From: Intestinimonas massiliensis (ex Afouda et al. 2020)
GTDB lineage: Bacteria > Bacillota > Clostridia > Oscillospirales > Oscillospiraceae
Assembly: GCF_900626285.1 (NCBI RefSeq)
Contig: NZ_LR131147.1
Coordinates: 1,494,857 to 1,501,937 of the forward strand
Direction of reading: 5' to 3'
DNA: 7,081 nt
Below, in pieces: positions 1 through 5,508 of the stretch. The position numbers and the translations under genes are program-made. Below the pieces are notes generated by a model. It was not told the DNA's origin, did no database searches, and was given only the letters and a program-made list of their open reading frames with translations. The stretch's first letter is position 1. Every line of letters starts with the position of its first letter.

Positions 1-112
1 GGAGCATGGCTGATTTCCCAGCTCTATACTGTCTGGCTGACCGCCATTTTTTGAAATGCACAGCGGTTTAATTTGGTGCACCCTTTTCCTTTGCTCGTTT
101 CCTTTGAAAGTT
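1..112. other. Downstream flank of the sigma-factor gene, no gene seen
   Basis: This stretch lies 3' of the reverse-strand sigma-factor gene. I see no start codon with a ribosome binding site and no long open frame. In related conjugative elements a small helix-turn-helix gene often follows the sigma factor. If present here, it begins beyond the left edge. The sequence is probably element DNA. Confidence 0.4.
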
Positions 113-547
113 TTACTTGACTTTTGTTAGCAGGTCTTTGGATTTCAAGTCTTTTCGCAGTTCGTTCAATGTCTTTGTCCTGTGGCGTTGGACGGCGCTG
201 CGGGACATACCAACAAAATCACCCACTTCTCTGTCTGGAAGTTCCAGCGCATAATGTAGAATTAAAATCTGCTGCTCACATTCCGGCAAACTTACAAAAG
301 CGTCTGCCACTAATTCGCTCTGAATATACAGAACATAGCCAAACGCCGAAAATGCAAACCTGTTGCTGGGGTATTCGTCTACGGTATAAAGTTTATCCAT
401 TTCGTGTTGGGACAAGGCGCTTAACTGGATTGCTCGTTTCCGCTGGCGGTTTAGTTCCCGGAAGTAGCTGATGGCCTCATGGCGGAGAACGGTTTTGCAG
501 AAAGCGTCGAACTGGTGCCGTGCTCCATATTCATCAAACACAAACAT
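113..547 (-). CDS. Sigma-70-like (region 4) regulator of a conjugative element
   Basis: This 144-residue protein resembles the short RNA-polymerase sigma-factor-like regulators found beside integration modules of Tn916/Tn1549-type elements in Firmicutes. Residues about 84-135 form a sigma-70 region 4 helix-turn-helix: a SLPECEQQILILHYALELPDREVGDFVGMS-like stretch (written here as SLPECEQQ..LPDREVGDFVGMS) followed by the recognition helix SRSAVQRHRTKTLNELRKDL. The N-terminal part (FDAFCKTVLRHEAISYFREL, then NRQRKR) matches the remnant region 2-like segment usual in this group. It is full length for the family. The ATG at 547 is preceded on its strand by a G-rich GGGGGTGAG ribosome binding site. 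It probably directs transcription of element excision or transfer genes to the left. That role is inferred from family context, because no partner genes are visible on that side. Confidence 0.82.
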   Translation of the reverse strand: MFVFDEYGARHQFDAFCKTVLRHEAISYFRELNRQRKRAIQLSALSQHEMDKLYTVDEYPSNRFAFSAFGYVLYIQSELVADAFVSLPECEQQILILHYALELPDREVGDFVGMSRSAVQRHRTKTLNELRKDLKSKDLLTKVK

Positions 548-550
548 TAT

Positions 551-583
551 CTTCTCACCCCCGATCTGCGGGAGAGTGAGAAG
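551..583 (-). promoter_or_regulatory. Hairpin overlapping the ribosome binding site of the sigma-factor gene
   Basis: CTTCTCAC at 551-558 and GTGAGAAG at 576-583 form a perfect 8-bp inverted repeat. On the reverse-strand transcript the downstream arm is the GTGAGAAG that ends 3 nt before the start codon. It overlaps the G-rich ribosome binding site, so folding could limit translation of the sigma factor. The pairing is seen directly. The regulatory role is inferred. Confidence 0.4.
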
Positions 584-884
584 TTGAGGTTGGGGCTACC
601 GCCCCTTGCATTTATGTTGTTGCGGCAGTTCCGGCCCGCACCGAAAGACCGCAATAACAACTCGGTAAAAGCGAATGTGATATGCTGATTATTTACATCG
701 TATAGTACATCTTTTAGCCTAAACCTCTCCCATGCCGAGAACAGGCTTTTTTTGAGAAGCTATGTGTTTGGTGCATTAGCATGGCGGTTTCCTCCATAAC
801 CGCCGTTCCTGTGCAGGGCAAACGAAAGCGGCGGCCTTGATTTCTCAAAGCCGCCGCTGGTCGTATGGGCGTGTCAAATGGCTG
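584..884. other. Gene-free stretch rich in inverted repeats
   Basis: No credible coding region was found between the sigma-factor leader and the gene remnant at 885. The stretch holds several hairpins: GGGGC/GCCCC at 592-605, GGCGGTT/AACCGCC at 783-804, and a long GC-rich one at 827-858 listed separately. An imperfect TTGCGG/CCGCAA pair lies around 615-655. It is probably element regulatory or spacer DNA, and the promoter for the sigma-factor gene should be here. I could not pick one with confidence. Confidence 0.5.
827..858 (-). terminator. GC-rich hairpin, likely terminator of the truncated reverse-strand gene
   Basis: AGCGGCGGC at 827-835 pairs perfectly with GCCGCCGCT at 850-858. The inner TTGA/TCAA (837-840/845-848) extends the stem past one mismatch. 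On the reverse strand it is followed by TTTCGTTT, a modest T-rich tail. It lies about 27 bp after the stop codon of the remnant gene at 885-956, which fits a rho-independent terminator for that former gene. Confidence 0.5.
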
Positions 885-956
885 CTAGGCGACAGCTTTT
901 TTCTTTTGCCGTCGTTCGGCAGATTCTTTGATATTTATAAGCTCTTGTATACTATC
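885..956 (-). pseudogene. 3' remnant of a truncated element gene
   Basis: A short open frame reads DSIQELINIKESAERRQKKK then AVA and a stop (TAG at 887-885). It has a Lys/Arg-rich C-terminal tail typical of a real protein end and is followed by a GC-rich hairpin. There is no start codon: a stop codon (959-957) lies directly upstream in frame, and base composition turns AT-rich there. I read it as the last 23 codons of a gene whose 5' part was lost when the AT-rich island to its right arrived. The parent gene was not recognised. Confidence 0.4.
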
Positions 957-1039
957 CTAACCCCAATGTAGGGAACGTGAAATAGTAGCCATACATTTGG
1001 CAGGTCATAGATACGCTTGTCTAGTAATGGGGGAACAAC

Positions 1040-1186
1040 TTACAGCGAAAAGACACTTTTTAACGCTTTCCCTAAGAGTTCGATTTTGCCTATCTTTTCC
1101 AAATCTTTTCGTAGCTTTTCTTCACTGCCATTTTTCCCGGCAACAACCTTAATGATTTTTGTTCCCGGGATAGTGCTTTTTTTCAT
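1040..1186 (-). CDS. Small cationic peptide, 48 residues, divergent from the Rgg regulator
   Basis: I do not recognise this gene. It encodes 48 residues starting MKKSTIPGTKIIKVV. The C-terminal half (about 21-48, with KLRKDLEKIGKIELLGKALK) alternates charged and hydrophobic residues as an amphipathic helix would. I count 12 Lys/Arg against 5 Asp/Glu, so it is clearly basic. There is no signal peptide, Cys or Trp. Support for expression is good: AAAGGAG precedes the ATG at 1186 by 9 nt, and a TTGCAC-16-TATAAT promoter lies just upstream. An ATG three codons earlier abuts the ribosome binding site and is unlikely to be used. It is too short for most gene finders. It could be a signalling peptide, a leaderless bacteriocin-like peptide, or the 5' remnant of a longer gene. 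The last is possible because the frame stays open for 34 codons after the stop. Confidence 0.5.
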   Translation of the reverse strand: MKKSTIPGTKIIKVVAGKNGSEEKLRKDLEKIGKIELLGKALKSVFSL

Positions 1187-1209
1187 TTGCAGCATCTCCT
1201 TTCTCCCTC

Positions 1210-1237
1210 ATTATAAAATCCATGGCTATCAGTGCAA
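1210..1237 (-). promoter_or_regulatory. Sigma-A promoter of the small peptide gene
   Basis: On the reverse strand TTGCAC (1237-1232) and TATAAT (1215-1210) are separated by 16 bp, a near-consensus housekeeping promoter. Its -10 lies 23 bp before the peptide start codon. It is back-to-back with the Rgg promoter, and the two -35 regions are less than about 25 bp apart. One bound regulator could therefore affect both. Confidence 0.65.
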
Positions 1238-1274
1238 AATAAGTCCGAGTATTCAGACCATCTTTATTTGGATG

Positions 1275-1283
1275 TGATATAAT
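1275..1283 (+). promoter_or_regulatory. Extended -10 promoter of the Rgg-type gene
   Basis: TGATATAAT is a perfect -10 with the TGn extension, about 30 bp upstream of the Rgg start codon. No good -35 is present at 16-18 bp (the sequence there is close to CAGACC). That is typical for extended -10 promoters and leaves room for activator control. Confidence 0.6.
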
Positions 1284-1312
1284 GGATATTAATAGAGCAA
1301 GAGGTGAGAATT

Positions 1313-2188
1313 ATGGAAACATACGGTATCACGATTCGTAAGATTAGATTAAGCAAAGGTTTTTCCCATAAAGAAATATATACTGGCATTTTGAGTAAGT
1401 CCTTTGCCATTGATTTCGAGAAAGGGATGTATGACATCAAGTTCAATCTCATGTTGAGAATTTTGGATAGGCTAATGATTTCTGTAGATGAGCTTCTTCT
1501 GATACATAGCCAGTACAAAACAACACCTTGTCAAGAACCTTTGCTAAATGTTAATCTTGAGCGAATAAAAAACGATCCATTATATTCTGCTGATATAGAG
1601 AAGAAGTTATATGATGAAATGACGGCAAATAAAACCTCATCAAGCAAATTACAACACGCAGAAATAGTAGCATTAAGATCTGTATATGGAAATCCTGATT
1701 ATCAAAATTCATCCGAGTATCAAGCAGCTAAAAGCTACATTCAGAAATATCTATTTGATGTGGAAACCTGGTCATTATCTGAATTTCGTATATTTTCAGA
1801 TATGAGCTTTATATTTGAGAATGGTGATGTGAAAACCTCACTTTTTCTTACCGCGTGGGATACTTTGGAAAAATACAGAGCACATCCAGATTATCAAGTA
1901 TATCTATCTCATTTGCTAGTGAATAATCTTTATCAACTGATTTGCAGCAGGCAATATACCATTGCGAAAAGAGCAATCGATAAACTGCAAGAATTAACGA
2001 TCGATCCCAATATGCTATCTTGGAAAGTTCCGATGCTCTATTATGACGGTTTGTTAAACTACGTAACAGGCAATCCGCAATCAGGTCTATCAAAGATCAA
2101 AAAGGCAAAGCAGATTTATCATCTATGTGGCAATGACTTTATGGTTGAGCAAATGGAAATTGGCCTAAAACATCTGCAAAATCCATAG
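1313..2188 (+). CDS. Rgg/GadR/MutR-family transcriptional regulator
   Basis: This 291-residue cytoplasmic regulator has the usual length and layout of Rgg proteins, a branch of the RRNPP peptide-sensing families. Residues about 4-65 are an XRE-type helix-turn-helix (GITIRKIRLSKGFSHKEI, then LSKSFAIDFEKGMYDIKFN and LMLRILDRLMISVDELLLI). Residues about 75-290 are the helical Rgg C-terminal repeat domain that binds short peptides in studied members. The ATG at 1313 is chosen because GAGGTG lies 6-8 nt upstream. A GTG at 1304 in the same frame overlaps that site. The gene is visibly AT-rich compared with the recombinase and hpf genes around it, indicating separate acquisition. Streptococcal relatives control small-peptide or bacteriocin genes next to them. 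Here the divergent neighbour encodes a 48-residue basic peptide. The target and ligand are not known. Confidence 0.85.
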   Translation: METYGITIRKIRLSKGFSHKEIYTGILSKSFAIDFEKGMYDIKFNLMLRILDRLMISVDELLLIHSQYKTTPCQEPLLNVNLERIKNDPLYSADIEKKLYDEMTANKTSSSKLQHAEIVALRSVYGNPDYQNSSEYQAAKSYIQKYLFDVETWSLSEFRIFSDMSFIFENGDVKTSLFLTAWDTLEKYRAHPDYQVYLSHLLVNNLYQLICSRQYTIAKRAIDKLQELTIDPNMLSWKVPMLYYDGLLNYVTGNPQSGLSKIKKAKQIYHLCGNDFMVEQMEIGLKHLQNP

Positions 2189-2408
2189 AAAGAAGCAATG
2201 AACTAATCTATACAAAGTTCTCATTTTGCGGGCAGATTCCGTCCTTTCCAGCGTATTATTGGCGAAGCAAAAAACAAGGGTTTGGGAAGCTCCCAACAAG
2301 CAAAAATCTCCGCTCCGGCAGCAGGCCAGAAACGGAGATTTTGCGGAAGTGTGGCCACACTTCCTATGCTTGCTCTGTTGTGACTTCCCCGGAAAGGACG
2401 GGAACGGA
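2189..2408 (+). promoter_or_regulatory. Leader of the tnpW-recombinase operon with clustered inverted repeats
   Basis: No gene is supported here. Three inverted repeats stand in a row: TTGGGA/TCCCAA at 2282-2296, AAAATCTCCG/CGGAGATTTT at 2303-2342, and a perfect 20-bp palindrome centred on GTGTGGCCACAC at 2345-2364. Composition changes from AT-rich to GC-richer around 2,225, so the island boundary is probably near there. The repeats may act in transcript folding or in binding the recombinase, a recombination directionality factor or a relaxase. Confidence 0.5.
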
Positions 2409-2666
2409 ATGGAAAGGAAACGAAGCACCAAAGAGAGCGATTATCTCCCAAAACGGGGAAATCCGCTGCAAGAAACCGTCTGTTATAAGCTCGGCGGGAC
2501 GGTCTATGAAGTACATACTTCCTGCGGTGGGACGGAGCCACTTTATGACAAAATGGTGCGGCTTATTCGTTCGGAAGCCATTGCCACATCTGCTGACAAA
2601 GAGGACAAACCGCAGTATAATAAGGACAGCAACCTGTTTGTCGGGCGTTCATTACAGGAGGAATGA
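2409..2666 (+). CDS. TnpW-like small transposon-encoded protein
   Basis: This 85-residue protein has the core of the small TnpW family carried beside large serine recombinases in clostridial elements: VCYKLGGTVYEVHTSCGGTE followed by PLYDKMVRLIRSEA (residues about 24-57). Family members share a K-x-G-x-T-x-YEV start and a DKx-RLI ending. The molecular role of the family is unclear. Position suggests an accessory to recombination. The ATG at 2409 is preferred because AAAGGA lies about 10 nt upstream, whereas the frame further 5' overlaps the inverted-repeat leader. Its last codons contain the AGGAGG ribosome binding site of the recombinase gene, and its stop is 3 nt before that start, so the two are co-transcribed and probably coupled. 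The Lys/Asp-rich tail after residue 60 is less typical. Confidence 0.65.
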   Translation: MERKRSTKESDYLPKRGNPLQETVCYKLGGTVYEVHTSCGGTEPLYDKMVRLIRSEAIATSADKEDKPQYNKDSNLFVGRSLQEE

Positions 2667-2669
2667 ACC

Positions 2670-4322
2670 ATGACAGCAAACACCAATTATCCCGACAACA
2701 TTACCGCTTTATACGCCCGCCTGTCCCAAGAGGACGCGCTGGACGGCGAGAGCAACAGCATAGCCAATCAAAAGAAAATCCTTTTGAAGTACGCAACCGA
2801 CAATGGTTTCCCTAATCCAACTTTCTTCATTGACGATGGTGTGTCCGGGGTAACATTTGACCGTCCGGGCTGGAATGAGATGATCCGGCTGGCCGAAGCA
2901 GGAAAGGTTAGAACCGTCATTGTCAAGGATATGTCCCGCATGGGCCGGGACTATCTGAAAGTGGGCTACTATACCGAGAGTTTCTTTGCCGAGCGCGATA
3001 TTCGGTATATCGCCATCAATGACGGCGTGGACAGCGACAAGGGGGACAACGATTTTACCCCTTTCCGTAATCTGTTCAATGACTTCTACGCCCGCGATAC
3101 CAGCAAGAAAATCCGGGCTGTTATGCGAGCCAAAGGAAACGCCGGGGAACATCTTTGCACCAATCCGCCCTACGGGTATATGAAAGACCCGGCGGACAAA
3201 AAGAAATGGATTGTGGACGAGGAAGCCGCCGAAATCGTCAAACGGATTTTTGACCTGTGCATTGCAGGGAAAGGCCCCATGCAGATTGCCAAGCTGCTGA
3301 CCGCTCAACACGTTCTGACGGTTAAAGCTCACTATGCCCAACGGGACGGAAAGCCGCTGCCGGAGAAGCCGTACCAATGGAGTCCAAAGTCTGTCGCGGG
3401 GATATTGGAGCGGCCAGAGTACACCGGCTGTACGGTGAATTTCAAGACCTATTCCAAATCCCACAAGCTGAAAAAGCGGCTGCATAACGCCCCAGAGAAT
3501 CAGCGGATTTTCCCCAATACCCAGCCCGCCATTATCGAAGAACAAGTCTTTGCACGGGTACAGGAGTTGCGGGAGAACAAACGCCGCCCGGCCAAGCAAG
3601 CCGAACGGCAAGGGTTGTTTTCTGGCCTGCTGTACTGCGCCGACTGTGGAAGCAAGCTGCATTTCGCCACAGGTAAAAACATGACACCGCAGCAAGACTG
3701 CTATCGTTGTTCCCGGTATAAGAGTAATACGGGTGATTGTACCATGCACTTTATCCGGGAAGAAACGCTGAAACTGTTTGTGTTGCAGCGGATTTTCGAT
3801 GTGACGGCACTGTTCTTTGACGATGCCATGGCATTTGAGGAAGCCGCAAGAAAGCAGCGTTTTCAAGAAGCGGAAAAAGAGGCCAAGAAACGCAGGCGTG
3901 AAATTGCCCAAGCGGAAAAGCGTATTGCCGAACTTGACCGCATTTTCAAGCGCATCTATGAGGACGACATCAGCGGGGCGATCAGCCATGAACGGTTCTT
4001 GAAACTCTCCGCCGACTATGAGGCGGAACAAAGAGAACTAACGGAGCAGGTCAAGACATGGCGGGAAGCGGTAGAAACCTTTGAACAGGATCAAGCCGAT
4101 TTTGCCAGCTTTGCAGCCATTGTTCGGAAGTATGTGGGTATCCGGGAACTGACGCCCACCATTGTCAATGAGTTTGTAAAGAAGATCATCGTCCATGCGC
4201 CGGATAAGTCCAGCGGCCACCGCAGGCAGAAGATTGAACTGGTCTGGAACTTCATCGGAGAAGTCAACCTGCCGGGCGACGATCAGACCGTGGAACGGCA
4301 AAGAAAAGGCAGGACGGCATGA
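2670..4322 (+). CDS. Large serine recombinase (TndX/TnpX-type element integrase)
   Basis: This 550-residue site-specific recombinase presumably integrates and excises the element. Residues about 11-155 are the resolvase catalytic domain: YARLSQED holds Arg17 and the nucleophile Ser19, and KDMSRMGRDYLKVGYY holds the conserved arginines. Residues about 165-300 are the recombinase DNA-binding domain (NPPYGYMKDP, then WSPKSVAGILERPEYTG). A zinc ribbon follows, with CADCG at 323-327 and Cys344, 347 and 357. A Glu/Lys/Arg-rich coiled coil spans about 388-470. The C-terminal DUF4368-like segment (about 480-530) ends in KKIIVHAPDKSSGHRRQKIE. It appears complete at the length of TndX (about 530 residues). 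AGGAGG at 2656-2661 is 8 nt upstream of the ATG. It follows tnpW directly and reads toward the element's right end, as usual for this group. All key residues look present, so it is probably active. Confidence 0.93.
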   Translation: MTANTNYPDNITALYARLSQEDALDGESNSIANQKKILLKYATDNGFPNPTFFIDDGVSGVTFDRPGWNEMIRLAEAGKVRTVIVKDMSRMGRDYLKVGYYTESFFAERDIRYIAINDGVDSDKGDNDFTPFRNLFNDFYARDTSKKIRAVMRAKGNAGEHLCTNPPYGYMKDPADKKKWIVDEEAAEIVKRIFDLCIAGKGPMQIAKLLTAQHVLTVKAHYAQRDGKPLPEKPYQWSPKSVAGILERPEYTGCTVNFKTYSKSHKLKKRLHNAPENQRIFPNTQPAIIEEQVFARVQELRENKRRPAKQAERQGLFSGLLYCADCGSKLHFATGKNMTPQQDCYRCSRYKSNTGDCTMHFIREETLKLFVLQRIFDVTALFFDDAMAFEEAARKQRFQEAEKEAKKRRREIAQAEKRIAELDRIFKRIYEDDISGAISHERFLKLSADYEAEQRELTEQVKTWREAVETFEQDQADFASFAAIVRKYVGIRELTPTIVNEFVKKIIVHAPDKSSGHRRQKIELVWNFIGEVNLPGDDQTVERQRKGRTA

Positions 4323-4344
4323 CCTTTCCGCCATGCCGCCCTGC
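4309..4344 (+). repeat. Inverted repeat straddling the recombinase stop codon
   Basis: GCAGGACGGCATG (4309-4321) and CATGCCGCCCTGC (4332-4344) pair over 13 bp with one mismatch around a 10-nt loop, so the stop codon (4320-4322) lies at the hairpin tip. There is no T-run, so it is not a classical terminator. It may stabilise the mRNA 3' end or be a recombinase binding site near the element end. Confidence 0.5.
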
Positions 4345-4408
4345 GACAATCAAATTACTTCCTTATGGGGGCGTACCTTTCGCGGCGCGCCCTGCTGTTT
4401 TTTGTTGC
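4345..4408. other. Probable right junction (attR region) between element and chromosome
   Basis: The recombinase gene is the last element gene, and the intact chromosomal hpf gene ends at 4409, so the crossover point should lie in these 64 bases. Large serine recombinases of this group use a short core, often a dinucleotide, which cannot be located without the left end or an empty site. The right side (GCGCCCTGCTGTTTTTTG) looks chromosomal. Confidence 0.45.
4369..4403 (+). terminator. Possible terminator between the recombinase and hpf genes
   Basis: GGGCG (4369-4373) can pair with CGCCC (4388-4392), followed after five bases by a run of six T at 4398-4403. The stem is only 5 bp. It could end recombinase transcription. 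Alternatively the CGCCCTGCTGTTTTTT part is the right half of a former hpf terminator split by insertion. Confidence 0.35.
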
Positions 4409-4954
4409 TTACGTCTCGTCCTCAATGAGGCCGTAGTCTCCATCGTTGCGCTTATATACCACGGAGAACCGTCCGTCCTGATCCACATCCTTGAAGGCGA
4501 AGAAGGTGTGGCCTACCAGTTCCATCTGAAGCACCGCCTCGTCCACCGTCATGGGCTTGATGGGGAACTTCTTGCTGCGGACGATCTTGTACTCCTCCTC
4601 GTCGGTCTCAGGAGCGAAGGAAGAGATCTCCTCGGCATCCACGCTGCGGGTGAAGGCGTCCTGACGCAGGCGCTTCTCCAGACGGGTCTTATTTCTGCGC
4701 AGCCGGCGCTCCACGGAGGAGACGGCGGCGTCGATGGTGGCAAACATGTCGGAGGTGCTCTCCGCCACACGGATGATGGTGCCGCCGGAGCGGATGGTCA
4801 GCTCCACGTTGTTACGGCCCTTCTCTACGCTGAAGACGATGGCGGCCTCCGCGTCCGCCTTAAAATAACGGTCTAACTTGCCCACCTTTTTCTCCGCGTA
4901 GGCGTGGACCTTGTTAGGCAGATTGACTTTCTTGTCGGTAAACACGAACTTCAT
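4409..4954 (-). CDS. hpf: Ribosome hibernation-promoting factor, long form (HPF)
   Basis: This 181-residue protein binds idle 70S ribosomes and pairs them into inactive 100S dimers in stationary phase. Residues 1-100 are the S30AE (YfiA-like) domain: MKFVFTDKKVNLPNKVHAYA, then EKKVGKLDRYF, NNVELTIRSGG and the basic helix VERRLRRNKTRLEKRLR. Residues about 101-121 are an acidic linker. Residues about 122-178 are the dimerization domain specific to the long form (YKIVRSKKFPIKPMTVDEA, then MELVGHTFFAFKD and VVYKRNDGDYGLIE). The ATG at 4954 is chosen because AAGGAG sits about 10 nt upstream. Further upstream in the frame are leader hairpins and no site. It is complete and apparently monocistronic, although the NifX-like gene upstream has no clear terminator. 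The mobile element lies just past its 3' end and leaves the coding sequence intact. Confidence 0.95.
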   Translation of the reverse strand: MKFVFTDKKVNLPNKVHAYAEKKVGKLDRYFKADAEAAIVFSVEKGRNNVELTIRSGGTIIRVAESTSDMFATIDAAVSSVERRLRRNKTRLEKRLRQDAFTRSVDAEEISSFAPETDEEEYKIVRSKKFPIKPMTVDEAVLQMELVGHTFFAFKDVDQDGRFSVVYKRNDGDYGLIEDET

Positions 4955-4971
4955 AGTTTTCAGCTCCTTCC

Positions 4972-5015
4972 GCCCTCCGGGGAGGGCCTTGCTGGAACCG
5001 GCTCTCACCGGTTCC
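4972..5015 (-). promoter_or_regulatory. Two consecutive hairpins in the hpf mRNA leader
   Basis: GGAACCGG (4994-5001) and CCGGTTCC (5008-5015) form a perfect 8-bp stem that would sit at the very 5' end of the transcript. GCCCTCC (4972-4978) and GGAGGGC (4981-4987) form a second stem ending 3 nt before the ribosome binding site. Both are seen directly. They could stabilise the mRNA or tune translation start. Confidence 0.5.
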
Positions 5016-5023
5016 CTGCTTTG

Positions 5024-5032
5024 ATTATACCA
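5024..5032 (-). promoter_or_regulatory. Extended -10 promoter of hpf
   Basis: On the reverse strand TGGTATAAT (5032-5024) is a consensus -10 with TGn extension, about 70 bp before the hpf start codon. The -35 is weak (TTGTGG-like at 19 bp), and I see no clear stress-sigma elements. Transcription would start around 5,017, just at the first leader hairpin. Confidence 0.6.
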
Positions 5033-5093
5033 CGAAGTTCGCCAAATGCCACAACTAATTTGAAAATTTTCTGCGCAATTTCACCAATAGCAC

Positions 5094-5507
5094 TTAGCCG
5101 CAGCTATGGCCGTGGCCGCCGCAGTGGTGTCCCTCGCCATGGCTGCCGCAGTCATGTCCCTCACCGTGGTCATGGTGGTGGGCGCACACCGTGTCGGGGT
5201 CATAGTTCAGGCTGCCGCCCAGCAGGGCGTTCACCTGAGCGTCGGCGTCGCCGGAAGCACCGGGGAACAGCTGGATCCCCGCCTGAGCCAGAGCGTTGCG
5301 GGCACCGCCGCCGATACCGCCGCAGATCAGGGCATTCACCCCGTGGGCGTGGAGGAAACCGGCCAGAGCCCCGTGGCCGCTGCCGTTGGTGTCCACCACC
5401 TGAGCGGATACCACCTTCCCGTCCTGCACCTCATAGATCTTGAACTGCTCCGTGTGTCCGAAGTGCTGAAATACCTGTCCATTCTCATAAGTTACCGCGA
5501 TCTTCAT
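5094..5507 (-). CDS. NifX/NifB-type dinitrogenase iron-molybdenum cofactor family protein with His/Cys-rich tail
   Basis: This 137-residue protein has a single Nitro_FeMo-Co domain at residues about 1-105: MKIAVTYENGQVFQHFGHTE, then FKIYEVQDGKV, GALAGFLHAHGVNALICGGI with GGGARNAL, and QVNALLGG. In nitrogen fixers this fold holds iron-sulphur or FeMo-cofactor precursors. Stand-alone copies in anaerobes without nitrogenase are of unknown function but probably bind metal clusters. Residues 108-137 form an unusual tail with ten His and four Cys (including CAHHHDHGEGHDC and GHGHSCG), likely a metal-binding or storage segment. The ATG at 5507 has AGGAGG 8 nt upstream, inside the end of the DUF134 gene, whose stop is one base before this start. 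The two genes are therefore one coupled operon. Iron, nickel or another soft metal could be the ligand. That part is inference. Confidence 0.88.
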   Translation of the reverse strand: MKIAVTYENGQVFQHFGHTEQFKIYEVQDGKVVSAQVVDTNGSGHGALAGFLHAHGVNALICGGIGGGARNALAQAGIQLFPGASGDADAQVNALLGGSLNYDPDTVCAHHHDHGEGHDCGSHGEGHHCGGHGHSCG

Positions 5508-5508
5508 T

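Noticed and set aside
717..752. Possible forward terminator, AGCCT/AGGCT followed by seven T
   Set aside because: The stem is only 5 bp with a loop over 20 nt, and no forward-strand gene precedes it.
952..1008. Reverse-strand 18-codon frame MTCQMYGYYFTFPTLGLG, hydrophobic like some Rgg-partner signal peptides
   Set aside because: No ribosome binding site precedes its ATG and no promoter is evident. A frame this short arises easily by chance.
938..1039. Frame continuing 34 codons after the stop of the 48-residue peptide (VVPPLLDKRIYDLPNVWLLF and onward)
   Set aside because: It is separated by a TAA with no readthrough signal. It may hint at an older, longer gene, but nothing else supports it.
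1017..1277. Forward frame of 86 codons opposite the small peptide gene
   Set aside because: There is no usable ATG or ribosome binding site at its start. It is the antisense of a better supported gene and includes both divergent promoters.
2226..2408. Upstream extension of the TnpW-like frame
   Set aside because: It runs through the inverted-repeat leader, resembles no protein, and an internal ATG at 2409 has a better site.
2709..4031. Long 440-codon reverse frame inside the recombinase gene
   Set aside because: It is a shadow of the GC-rich recombinase coding strand. It has no recognisable domains and lies wholly antisense to a clear gene.
5100..5180. Short repeated GGC/CAT/GCC units that look like a microsatellite or a repeat array
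   Set aside because: They are explained by the His/Gly/Cys codons of the NifX-like protein's tail. There is no regular spacer, so no CRISPR.
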